A stretch of DNA of 64,000 nt from Rhineura floridana (lineage: Eukaryota; Chordata; Lepidosauria; Squamata; Rhineuridae). The notes below the pieces were generated by a model. The model was not told the origin of the DNA, made no database searches, and worked only from the letters and a program-made list of their open reading frames with translations. The DNA lies in NCBI RefSeq assembly GCF_030035675.1, contig NC_084480.1:16201263-16265262 (forward strand), in the 5' to 3' direction. Made by a program: the position numbers and the translations under genes. Below, in pieces: positions 1 through 9,084 of this stretch (position 1 is its first letter; each line of letters starts with the position of its first letter).

Positions 1-115
1 GCTGGGAGGTTAGATGATGTTGCTTCAAAGCAAGTGTTATCCCACACTTTCCCATGCATTTCCCCATCATTTTCATTATTGCAAAAAGTCTGATCTTTTG
101 GTTTTCCAATCAACT
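1..115 (+). repeat. Family K repeat fragment, cut by window edge
   Basis: The phrase GCAAGTGTTATCCCACAC is shared with the reverse complement of the 51.0-51.15 kb copy, and a third related copy lies at 60.96-61.13 kb. No coding potential is seen. It is probably an old non-autonomous transposon of unknown class. Confidence 0.4.
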
Positions 116-480
116 ATTGTGCAACCAGAATTTGCCAGTATGTGCCTGAATCCCATTCAAAAAATAGCAACTGTCTGGAAGTGCTCTAAATAAATGCCTG
201 CTATTAAAGGAAGAGAAATTGGAAAAGCAGCTGGCAACCATGTGCCTTGCCCAAATAACACATAAGCCAGGGGAGTGATTCATAGGGGTGCCACCTTATT
301 TGCTTGCCTGCTCCCTTTTTGAAAGCAGAAAAGTCCCATCCACAGCGTTTTGTTTTTTTTCTGGCTTGAAGGTGAAAGATGGGGAAAGAAGCACCAGTTG
401 AATTGCCACTTATTTGTCAAAACCTTCAAGTCACTTTTCTGCCATCTGCTGTCAATGCATAATTTAAAAAGGGGAGAGGA
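116..480. other. Intergenic, no recognised feature
   Basis: A T-rich stretch without recognisable repeats, RNA genes or conserved coding sequence. The short open frames here have no family resemblance that I can see. Confidence 0.4.
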
Positions 481-595
481 CTGTTGCATTCATGTCTTTC
501 TTGTGGGCTTTCCAAGGGCATCTGGTTGGCCACTGTGAGAACAAAATGCTGGACTAGATGGGTCACTGGCCTTATCTTTCCTTAAATAAATAAAA
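481..595 (+). repeat. CR1 LINE 3' tail fragment
   Basis: The words GGCCACTGTGAGAACA and GCTGGACTAGATGGG match the 3' UTR of the long CR1 copy that ends near 6.39 kb. It is severely 5'-truncated, leaving only the last 100 or so bases. Confidence 0.75.
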
Positions 596-1198
596 TAATA
601 CAATTCAAAATAATGAAATCAGGTTAAATAAAACAGTTATCTCCATGCTTGGAAAGGCTTCACCTGTTACACTTTTATGGCTACATTCCTGAGCACAGTT
701 ATCGTTCAACAAAGTGGGCCTTTCTTCCGCGTCTGCTCTGGACTGCATCATACGATTGCAGTGATATTTTGAAGGGGAGCAGTGGCTGCTTCAGCAAGGG
801 GCATGCCTGACAGCTCTTTCCAAGCTGCTCCGACACGTGGGACAAATATCCCGTCCATCAAACAGAAGGGCCCATCTTGTCTCAAGTTTCTCATGCAATC
901 TCCTACCCTTTGCCTCAATGGCTAGTTTGCAAGCTCTGGGACTCTTCTGATGATAGAAAGGCAGGCCCGCAAATGCATTGTCTGGTTATTATCTTCACAT
1001 TCTCTTGCTTTCGCCTACCAGCCACTCAAATATTCATTAAAGCTCCTGCAAAGCAACTGTGCTTAATTGGGACCTTAGGGAAATTATACCCTTTCTAGAC
1101 CAGGAAGGGTATCTTGTTCTTCAATGAGTGAATAAAGTAGTCTGTGTAGAGAAAGAAGAACTGTCATCACTGATAGGGTATTTCATCCCCTTGCCAGT
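596..1198. other. Intergenic, no recognised feature
   Basis: Looks single-copy within the window. A lone E-box CACGTG occurs near 833. Nothing else can be supported. Confidence 0.4.
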
Positions 1199-1954
<756 letters not shown>

Positions 1955-2200
1955 GTGTAGTTGTCTGGGGGCTCTGGGGGTCTTAGACCCCTTATTTTTT
2001 GGAAGTAGGGTACCAGCATCCTATGAACCAATCAGCATGAAAGGGAAGTGTGTTAGCCGCTGAGAAGTGTCTTCTAACATGCTTCCTTGTATTTTTCTGC
2101 TGATTGGAGCCAATCAGAGTGAAAGGAAGTGAGTGAGCCACTGAGAAGACTCTTTTCAGTAGCTAACACTCTCCCCTTTTGTGCTTATTGGCCCTTACAG
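1955..2200 (+). repeat. Family G repeat, possible hAT-like MITE
   Basis: Starts with CAGGGGTGTAG, a hAT-like terminus. The 1.99-2.13 kb part aligns with the reverse complement of 18.09-18.32 kb (shared words CAGCATCCTATGA and GGAGCCAATCA). The two copies define the family. Class is inferred from the terminus only, and the right boundary against the CR1 5' end is unclear. Confidence 0.45.
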
Positions 2201-2262
2201 ATGTCTGTTGTTGTGGGAGAAGGTCTAAACAAGGATCTCATTCTCGAGATTATTCTCGAGGA

Positions 2263-3030
2263 TCTCCACGAGCTAGAGGGAGCCCCAGCTGACGAAGCAT
2301 CAAGGCCCCAGCTGACAAAGCGTCAAGGCGAGTTAAGCAGCAGAGCGAAAAGAGGGTAAGTAGCTCCCATTTATTCCATTATTTAATTGAAGTAAAACAG
2401 CGCAGAGCAATAAGTAATAAGGGCAGCCCAAGGTCACCCTGAGCTAGGAGCCAAATCCTGAAAGAACCTATATCTTAGGAGACAGATCCTAGGAGAAGGA
2501 AGCCCATAGAAAGCTAGTTTTCAACACCACCCTAGCAGGAAAGCTTCAGGGGACACTGTAAACAAGGCTAAATTCCAGTCGGAGAGAAGGGGGAAAAGGA
2601 AACTCCACCGACACATACAGGGAGAGAGTCAGCTCAGTCCTTGCTAAAAAGGGCAGCTTCAGCCTTCCTGAAACACAACCACAAGCTCTGTTTCCCTAGG
2701 TTAAAGAAAGGTCAGGCAGGCTGTTCTAGGTGGGAAAACAACAAACACAAAAGACTTGCCTGGAAGGCGCAGCCCCTTGATTAGATTAAAAGCAGCCAAA
2801 AGCTTAAACAGCCCCGCCCCTCGCTCAGGAAGGAAGGAAGCCTGAGAGAATACTAAAGAGTTAAGCCCCAGCTGATAGCCATCAGCCTCAAGTAACACAT
2901 CATTGGCTGGCAGCAGTAGCTGGGAGGAACCAGCCACACATATAAAGTCAGAGCACCCTAGCGAGGGAGCCTGCTCCACGAGCTAGAGGGAGCCCCAGCT
3001 GACGAAGCGTCAAGGCGAGTTCGGCAGCAG
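2263..3030 (+). promoter_or_regulatory. CR1 5' UTR with direct-repeat modules and TATA box
   Basis: A module beginning CTCCACGAGCTAGAGGGAGC occurs at 2263-2350 and again at 2974-3030, in direct orientation about 710 bp apart. The second copy is preceded by CACATATAAAGTCAG, a good TATA box at about 2941, some 30 bp upstream of the repeat. CR1 5' UTRs are known to carry promoter activity. That the module is the transcription start unit is inference. Confidence 0.5.
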
Positions 3031-3129
3031 GGCAAGGAGGCCAGGGCCCCCCACTCTGCCCGTCTGTTCCCTGACCTCAACTAAACCGCAGTCTCCAACC
3101 CATTGACGTAATAAACCTTAAACAAAACT

Positions 3130-4032
3130 ATGCAGGTAAGAAGCCAGCAGGGGTGTGGGGGCTTTCCAGTGTTTTGCACCGCCTGCAGCATGTACGACTA
3201 TCTGCCTGTTGGACAGAAGTCGTGGGTGTGCTCTCGGTGCAATGAGCTCCTGGCTCTCCGGGAACGACTTCATTTCCTTGAGGCCAAGGTGGCGGACCTG
3301 GAAAAGCTGAGAGAGGCAGAGAGGTGTGTGGAGGAGGCCTTCAGGGACGTTAGAGCTGTGTCCCACTCCAACGATGATAGCTCTCCTGCTATCATGGAGA
3401 ACGATGGTCTCGGGGAAGGAGAGCATCCAGCTGAGGAAGAGGGAAACGATCCCTTAGAAGGGACCCATTCCTTGGGGGATGAGCAGCTATCCTCTCGTGC
3501 CGAGGATATATCTCCAGGGGGTGGAGGGATCCTTGTAGTGGGTGATTCGATCATTAGGAACATAGACAGTGGGGTGTGTGATGGGCGTGTAGACCGCAAG
3601 GTGTTTTGCCTGCCTGGTGCGAAGGTTGCGGATATCGCCCGTCGTTTAGATAGTTTGGTAGACAGTGCTGGGAAGGAGTCAGTGGTCGTGGTGCACGTTG
3701 GCACCAACGACATGGGGAAATGCAGCCGTGAGGTCCTGGAAGCAAAATTTAGGTTGCTAGGTAGGATGCTGAAAGCCAGGACCTCCAAGGTGGCTTTCTC
3801 TGAAATGCTACTGGTTCCATGCGCAGGACCAGCCAGACAGGCCCAGCTTCGCAGTTTCAATGCGTGGATGAGACGATGGTGTCGGGTGGAAGGGTTCAGA
3901 TTTGTTAGGCACAGGGGAACATTTTGGGACAAGCCGGGCCTGTACAAAAGGGACGGGCTCCACTTGAACCAGAATGGAACCAGACTGCTGGCACTTAAAA
4001 TTAAAAAGGTAGCAGAGCAGCTTTTAAACTGA
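3130..4032 (+). CDS. CR1 LINE ORF1 protein (zinc-binding plus SGNH esterase)
   Basis: A 300-residue open frame, about the usual length for CR1 ORF1. Residues ~16-37 hold two CxxC pairs (CTAC and CSRC), a probable zinc-binding unit. Residues ~40-75 look like a coiled coil rich in Glu and Lys. From ~138 to the end is an SGNH-hydrolase domain with the GDS serine block (VVGDSIIRN), the Gly/Asn block (VGTND) and the C-terminal Asp-His block (DGLHLNQNG), so the catalytic Ser, Asn, Asp and His are all present. Such esterase domains are established in vertebrate CR1 ORF1 proteins, which bind RNA and assist retrotransposition. The ATG at 3130 is the first in frame. This is a transposon gene, not a host esterase. 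Confidence 0.9.
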   Translation: MQVRSQQGCGGFPVFCTACSMYDYLPVGQKSWVCSRCNELLALRERLHFLEAKVADLEKLREAERCVEEAFRDVRAVSHSNDDSSPAIMENDGLGEGEHPAEEEGNDPLEGTHSLGDEQLSSRAEDISPGGGGILVVGDSIIRNIDSGVCDGRVDRKVFCLPGAKVADIARRLDSLVDSAGKESVVVVHVGTNDMGKCSREVLEAKFRLLGRMLKARTSKVAFSEMLLVPCAGPARQAQLRSFNAWMRRWCRVEGFRFVRHRGTFWDKPGLYKRDGLHLNQNGTRLLALKIKKVAEQLLN

Positions 4033-4263
4033 CTGAGGGGGGAAACCCGACAGGAGCTGAGAAAGGTCCGGTTCGGAATAAACCTCCCCCCTCGGATAAA
4101 AACCAAAGAAATGATGAAATTTTAAAAGGGGTAGGCCTAGAAGTAGGCATTGTGAGAGCAGGGGCACAGGATATAAATTCAGAAGAGCAAAATTACCACA
4201 GGCCTAACCACAAGTGCCAAAGACACTTGAAGAGAGACACTGCTTACAAGTGCCTGTACGCTA
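4033..4263 (+). other. CR1 ORF2 leader ending at the endonuclease deletion junction
   Basis: The -1 frame relative to ORF1 stays open from inside the ORF1 end to a stop at about 4269 and reads into a phrase ending TAYKCLYANA. From what I remember of CR1 ORF2, this is where the endonuclease domain begins (inference). The sequence then jumps to the linker upstream of the RT in a different frame. The junction therefore lies within a few bases of 4262-4268. The ORF2 leader and the RT frame are out of phase, so one continuous ORF2 cannot be made. Confidence 0.6.
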
Positions 4264-6174
4264 ATGCGTAAGGAAGCTCTTAGAGGCAAAAAGTCTTCCT
4301 TCAAAAAATGGAAGTCTTGTCCAAATGAAGAAAATAAAAAAGAACACAAACTCAGGCAAAAGAAATGCAAGAAGACAATAAGGGATGCTAAAAAAGAATT
4401 TGAGGAGCACATTGCTAAGAACATAAAAACCAACAACAAAAAATTCTATAAATACATTCAAAGCAGGAGACCATCTAGGGAGACAATTGGACCCTTGGAT
4501 GATAAGGGACTCAAAGGTGTACTAAAGAACGATAAGGAGATTGCAGAGAAGCTAAATGAATTCTTTGCATCTGTCTTCACAGTGGAAGATATAGGGCAGA
4601 TCCCGGAACCTGAACTAACATTTGCAGGAAGGGATTCTGAGGAACTAAGACAAATAGTGGTAACGAGAGAGGAAGTTCTAAGCTTAATGGACAATATAAA
4701 AACTGACAAATCACCGGGCCCGGATGGCATCCACCTGAGAGTTCTGAAAGAACTCAAAGGTGAAATTGCTGATCTGCTAACTAAAATATGTAACTTGTCC
4801 CTCGGGTCCTCCTCCGTGCCTGAGGACTGGAAAGTGGCAAATGTAACGCCAATCTTCAAAAAGGGATCCAGAGGGGATCCCAGAAATTACAGGCCAGTTA
4901 GCTTAACTTCTGTCCCTGGAAAACTGGTAGAAAGTATGATTAAAGCTAGATTAACTAAGCACATAGAAGAACAAGCCTTGCTGAAGCAGAGCCAGCATGG
5001 CTTCTGCAAGGGAAAGTCCTGTCTCAGTAACCTATTAGAATTCTTTGAGAGTGTCAACAAGCATATAGATAGAGGTGATCCAGTGGACATAGTGTACTTA
5101 GACTTTCAAAAAGTGTTTGACAAGGTACCTCACCAAAGGCTTCTGAGGAAGCTTAGCAGTCATGGAATAAGAGGAGAGGTCCTCTTGTGGATAAGAAATT
5201 GGTTAAGAAGCAGAAAGCAGAGAGTAGGAATAAACGGACAGTTCTCCCAATGGAGGGCTGTAGAAAGTGGAGTCCCTCAAGGATCGGTATTGGGACCTGT
5301 ACTTTTCAACTTGTTCATTAATGACCTAGAATTAGGAGTGAGCAGTGAAGTGGCCAAGTTTGCTGACGACACTAAATTGTTCAGGGTTGTTAAAACAAAA
5401 AGGGATTGCGAAGAGCTCCAAAAAGACCTCTCCAAACTGAGTGAATGGGCGGAAAAATGGCAAATGCAATTCAATATAAACAAGTGTAAAATTATGCATA
5501 TTGGAGCAAAAAATCTTAATTTCACATATACGCTCATGGGGTCTGAACTGGCGGTGACCGACCAGGAGAGAGACCTCGGGGTTGTAGTGGACAGCACAAT
5601 GAAAATGTCGACCCAGTGTGCGGCAGCTGTGAAAAAGGCAAATTCCATGCTAGCGATAATTAGGAAAGGTATTGAAAATAAAACAGCCGATATCATAATG
5701 CCGTTGTATAAATCTATGGTGCGGCCGCATTTGGAATACTGTGTACAGTTCTGGTCGCCTCATCTCAAAAAGGATATTATAGAGTTGGAAAAGGTTCAGA
5801 AGAGGGCAACCAGAATGATCAAGGGGATGGAGCGACTCCCTTACGAGGAAAGGTTGCAGCATTTGGGGCTTTTTAGTTTAGAGAAAAGGCGGGTCAGAGG
5901 AGACATGATAGAAGTGTATAAAATTATGCATGGCATTGAGAAAGTGGATCGAGAAAAGTTCTTCTCCCTCTCTCATAATACTAGAACTTGTGGACATTCA
6001 AAGAAGCTGAATGTTGGAAGATTCAGGACAGACAAAAGGAAGTACTTCTTTACTCAGCGCATAGTTAAACTATGGAATTTGCTGCCACAAGATGCAGTAA
6101 TGGCCACCAGCTTGGATGGCTTTAAAAGAAGATTAGACAAATTCATGGAGGACAGGGCTATCAATGGCTACTAG
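4264..6174 (+). CDS. CR1 LINE ORF2 remnant: reverse transcriptase without endonuclease
   Basis: A 636-residue open frame. Residues ~1-150 form a Lys/Glu-rich linker ending in KSPGPDGI, the usual entry to the non-LTR RT domain. RT motif A reads VYLDFQKVFDKVP, motif B SGVPQGSVLGPVLFNLFIND, and motif C FADDTKLF, so all three catalytic Asp are present; motif A has Val where Ala is typical (QKVFD). The C-terminal part (VRPHLEYCVQFWSP, RATRMIKGMERLPYEERL, LFSLEKRRVRGDMIEVYKIM) is diagnostic for the CR1/L3/L2 group and closest to CR1. CR1 ORF2 is normally about 900-1000 residues, so the N-terminal endonuclease is missing. The ATG at 4264 arises at the deletion junction and is not the native start. 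Confidence 0.9.
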   Translation: MRKEALRGKKSSFKKWKSCPNEENKKEHKLRQKKCKKTIRDAKKEFEEHIAKNIKTNNKKFYKYIQSRRPSRETIGPLDDKGLKGVLKNDKEIAEKLNEFFASVFTVEDIGQIPEPELTFAGRDSEELRQIVVTREEVLSLMDNIKTDKSPGPDGIHLRVLKELKGEIADLLTKICNLSLGSSSVPEDWKVANVTPIFKKGSRGDPRNYRPVSLTSVPGKLVESMIKARLTKHIEEQALLKQSQHGFCKGKSCLSNLLEFFESVNKHIDRGDPVDIVYLDFQKVFDKVPHQRLLRKLSSHGIRGEVLLWIRNWLRSRKQRVGINGQFSQWRAVESGVPQGSVLGPVLFNLFINDLELGVSSEVAKFADDTKLFRVVKTKRDCEELQKDLSKLSEWAEKWQMQFNINKCKIMHIGAKNLNFTYTLMGSELAVTDQERDLGVVVDSTMKMSTQCAAAVKKANSMLAIIRKGIENKTADIIMPLYKSMVRPHLEYCVQFWSPHLKKDIIELEKVQKRATRMIKGMERLPYEERLQHLGLFSLEKRRVRGDMIEVYKIMHGIEKVDREKFFSLSHNTRTCGHSKKLNVGRFRTDKRKYFFTQRIVKLWNLLPQDAVMATSLDGFKRRLDKFMEDRAINGY

Positions 6175-6386
6175 CCATGATGGCTGTGCTGTGCCACCCT
6201 AGTCAGAGGCAGCATGCTTCTGAAAACCAGTTGCCGGAAGCCTCAGGAGGGGAGACTGTTCTTGCACTCATATTCTGCTTGTAGGCTTCTCATAGGCACC
6301 TGCTTGGCCACTGTGAGAACAGGATGCTGGACTAGATGGGCCACTGGCCTGATCCAGCAGGCTCTTCTTATGTTCTTATGTTCTTA

Positions 6387-6585
6387 ACCCAGCAGCAAAA
6401 TAATAATAAAGAAGGTGTGTCGGCTGTGACTATCATGAATTTCCTGCAGTTCTGAATTTCCCAATACATTACTGCATTACACAAAGCCAACTAGATAAAA
6501 TCATAGTTTTAACTAATAATTCTCCCAATGTGTTTTGCATATCTTCATCAGGGAGAAATTGTTCGACCATTTAATATTCCATTTT
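6387..6585. other. Short spacer, no recognised feature
   Basis: AT-rich sequence between the CR1 tail and a SINE fragment. Nothing is recognised. Confidence 0.4.
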
Positions 6586-6742
6586 AGGATGCAGAAGGTC
6601 CCAGGCTCAGTCCCCAGCATGTCCAGATAGGGCTTGATATGTCTCCTGCCTGAAACCCTCAAGAGATTCTGCCAGTTAGTGTAGACAATACTGAGCTAGA
6701 AGGACCAATAGTCTGATTCACTGTAAGTCAGCTTCCTGTTTA
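6586..6742 (+). repeat. SINE A fragment (tRNA-Ala derived), head missing
   Basis: Begins at the anticodon-loop end (GCAGAAGGTCCCAGG) and runs through CAGTTAGTGTAGACAATACT to the tail GTCAGCTTCCTG. The A-box half of the tRNA head is absent. Confidence 0.8.
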
Positions 6743-6942
6743 GGGGAAAGGGCCATAGCTCAGTGGCAGAGCATCTGCTTTGCATGCAGAATGCCCCCGG
6801 TTTAATCCTCCGCATCTCCAAGTAGGGCTGGGAGAGAACGCTGCCTGAAATCCTGGAGAGCTGCTGCCAGTCAGTGTAGACAGTACTGAGCTAGGTGGGC
6901 CAATGGCTTGACCCAATATAAAGCAGCATCCTATGTTCTTAT
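6743..6942 (+). repeat. SINE A, full length (tRNA-Ala derived)
   Basis: The head reads GGCCATAGCTCAGTGGCAGA with CTTTGCATGCAG where tRNA-Ala(TGC) has its anticodon arm, then a B-box-like GGTTTAATCC. The body contains CTGCCAGTCAGTGTAGACAG, and the tail CATCCTATGTTCTTA resembles the CR1 3' end. It is a SINE and not a functional tRNA gene, because the stems are degenerate and the transcript continues into the body. Confidence 0.88.
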
Positions 6943-7485
6943 TTGTGGGAGAGCTGCATTTCCAAGGTGTTCCTCCTCCACACAAAGATGTGACAAGCTG
7001 GCTTACAGAGGTGGCAATGTGTGGTCCATCAAGGTCATTTGATTGCTCAACAAAATAGCACCTCCATTATGTATGTGCTGTTTTCGTACATTTTTTCCTC
7101 CCTGTTTTGTCAGTTTTAGGTCAATTTAATAAGGAGAAAGAGAAGCCTCTCACGGCAGTTTGTACAAAGGCGTTGGCAGCTTTGGAAATCAAAGCCTTCC
7201 TGTCATGCAAAGTTCTCTTCCAGAAGCAATTTAGCTTTGAACTGGAGGGAGTGAAGCCGTCTTAAGCAGCCAGTTATCTGATCATGGTAATATTACATCT
7301 CTTGTTTCCAGGTGGGTTAACAGTTCATGAGGATTAGTGACACAGCAGATCCACAGCATATATTTAAATCACATTCGATGAACCGTGATGTTCTGCTGCC
7401 TGAGGCAAAGAGCAAAATGGTGCCCACCCCTCCATTCCCTATACAGAAGCTGAGCTCTTGAGGCTAATGATAGCATAGTGTCCTC
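6943..7485. other. Intergenic, no recognised feature
   Basis: No shared repeat or coding signal is recognised in this stretch. Confidence 0.4.
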
Positions 7486-7527
7486 CAACTAGGGCTGGTA
7501 GAGAAATTTGATTCAGTTTGCATTTAA

Positions 7528-7772
7528 TGAGAGCCAGTGTGGTGCAGTGGTTAAGGTGTTGGACCACGACCTGGGAGACCAGGGTTCGAATCCCCACACA
7601 GCCATGAAGCTCACTGGGTGACCTTGGGCCAGTCACTGCCTCTCAGCCTCAGAGGAAGGCAATGGTAAACCCCCTCTGAATACCGCTTACCATGAAAACC
7701 CGATTCATAGGGTTGCCCGTAAGTCAGGATCGACTTGAAGGCAGTCCATTTCCGCCCCCCCCCTTTTTTTTG
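7528..7772 (+). repeat. SINE B (tRNA head, BovB-like tail)
   Basis: The head GAGCCAGTGTGGTGCAGTGG and the B-box GGTTCGAATCC are followed by AGCTCACTGGGTGACC and a tail ending GATCGACTTGAAGGCAG plus a C/T-rich run. GCATTTAA at 7520-7527 is repeated at 7773-7780 as the target duplication inside family E. Confidence 0.88.
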
Positions 7773-8160
7773 GCATTTAAAGCAATATTGATCAAATCTG
7801 CAATTTCCGAAATAGTAAGAGATCTGAAACACAGCCATCCTTCAAAATTTGCGCTTATCTGAATTTTATGATGCAGTTCTTCAACCCCAAAAAAGTTTAC
7901 AAAAATGCATATATAAGGTTAAAGTGTGCATGAAAATGATTACATTAGTGAACGTAGCATGCAGAAACGCAGTATGTTAGGATAAATTGCTTGCAGAAAT
8001 ATGTACATTAGTCAAAAGTACATACAGAAATATGTTTATCAGGAGAAATTTGCACTAAAATGCTGGAGAATTTTCATGAGGATTTTAAAGGAAAATATTT
8101 GCAAACTGCTGTAGAAATGTAGAGAACTGAATTTAAGAATGGACAAATGGGAAACGGAAC

Positions 8161-8348
8161 AAAGGAAGCTGCCTTATACAAAGTCACTGGTCCATTTAGC
8201 TCAGTATTGTCAACAATGACAGGCAGCAGCTCTCCAGGGTTTCAGACAAGGGGTCTCTTTCAGTCCTATCTATCGATTCTAGGGACTGAACCTGGGACCT
8301 TTTGCATGCAAGGCAGATGTTCTGCCACTGAGCTACAGCCCTTTCCCT
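8161..8348 (-). repeat. SINE A, reverse orientation
   Basis: The reverse complement shows GGGCTGTAGCTCAGTGGCAG, TTGCATGCAAAAGGTCCCAG and a tail reading TATAAGGCAGCTTCCTTT. It splits family E near that element's 3' end. Confidence 0.85.
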
Positions 8349-8375
8349 AAAATTGACAATTCCTTCCATCCCTAC

Positions 8376-8554
8376 CTCCAATGCACCCAGGGATAGTAGA
8401 CTGGTGTAGGGGATACAAAAGAGGCCTGAATCACACACAGCTTTGTTTTCCAATGGAGGGGAACAGCCCGACAGGATCTACTGCCTGAGAGGCGATTGCT
8501 TCACTCTGCCTAATGGTAGGGCTGGCCATGGCAGGCACCAAGACATTGATAGCC
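8376..8554. other. Short spacer, no recognised feature
   Basis: Nothing recognised. Confidence 0.3.
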
Positions 8555-8693
8555 ACACGATACATTTAAAGCGCTTGGCTTCCCCCAAAGAATTCTGGGA
8601 ACTGTCGTTTATTAAGGGTACTGAGAATTGCAGCTCTGTGAGGGACAAGCTGCAATTACCAAGATTCTTTGGGGGAAGCCATGTGCATTGGTA
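8555..8693. repeat. MITE family B, palindromic
   Basis: The arms GGCTTCCCCCAAAGAATTCT (left) and AGATTCTTTGGGGGAAGCC (right) are near-perfect inverted repeats. Related copies lie near 11.3, 25.6/26.2, 42.1 and 51.4 kb. Confidence 0.75.
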
Positions 8694-8767
8694 TGGATGA
8701 TTTGAATGGGACTTGCTTCCTGTTAAGTATGGATTATAGCCTTCTTCATGAATGTGTACTGCCCAAG

Positions 8768-8886
8768 TAAGCAGCGGCATCACTAGCGGGAGTGTGGGGG
8801 GGTGCGGACCTCCAGCGCGCACCCTCCCAGGGTGTCACCCGGGTGTGGTCCACACCCTCTGCACCCCGGTAGTGACGCCCCTGCAA
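8768..8886. repeat. Short hAT-like palindromic MITE
   Basis: GCGGCATCACTAGCGGGAGTG at the left pairs with a right end CCCCGGTAGTGACGCCCCTG. The terminus CAGGGGCGTCACTA read from the right is hAT-like. It is about 118 bp and GC-rich, unlike its surroundings. Confidence 0.65.
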
Positions 8887-9084
8887 GTAAGCAAGTAAAG
8901 GACTGATGGGTTATTGTGGGTTGAGTGTATTCTGTCCTTTAAAAGAGTGTGGGAATTCTATAGCGAGTGAAATTCTATAAGGGGAAAAGTTGAGTTCTAT
9001 AGCCTTCACAGACATAAGCAAATCTCAACTTTTGTCATTAATGTGCATAATTTAGGCTGTGATACTATGCTGTGATTCCCTGAA

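Larger units (their letters stand above)
2200..6386 (+). mobile_element. CR1-superfamily LINE, near full length, endonuclease region deleted
   Basis: The element runs 5' UTR, ORF1 (3130-4032), remnant ORF2 (4264-6174), 3' UTR and an octamer tail made of TTCTTATG units ending at about 6386. ORF1 is a zinc-binding plus SGNH-esterase protein and ORF2 a reverse transcriptase with the CR1 C-terminus, the classic CR1 arrangement. The apurinic-endonuclease domain, normally about 700 bp between ORF1 and the RT, is absent: only about 230 bp separate the two frames. Both long frames are otherwise open, so the copy is fairly young or the deletion occurred shortly before insertion. The left boundary is uncertain, and no target duplication was identified. 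Confidence 0.9.
7486..8375 (+). repeat. Family E AT-rich repeat, hosting two SINE insertions
   Basis: The pieces 7486-7527, 7773-8160 and 8348-8375 align in order with the reverse complement of 60.0-60.44 kb (shared words GAAATTTGATTCAGTTTG, ACACAGCCATCCTT and TTCATGAGGATTTT). A third copy is at 31.6-31.9 kb. Subtracting the SINEs gives an element of about 430 bp of unknown class. Confidence 0.6.

Noticed and set aside
3130-4032. A host SGNH-hydrolase/esterase gene
   Set aside because: Zinc-binding N-terminus, coiled coil and immediate RT neighbour identify CR1 ORF1. There is no intron or host promoter.
3270-4106. 278-codon open frame on the minus strand
   Set aside because: Lies antisense to CR1 ORF1, with Ser/Pro-rich composition expected from the reverse of a coding frame.
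6743-6830. A functional tRNA-Ala gene (also 15.75, 38.53 and 44.87 kb)
   Set aside because: The acceptor stem does not pair, no terminator run follows, and the same SINE body and tail follow each head.
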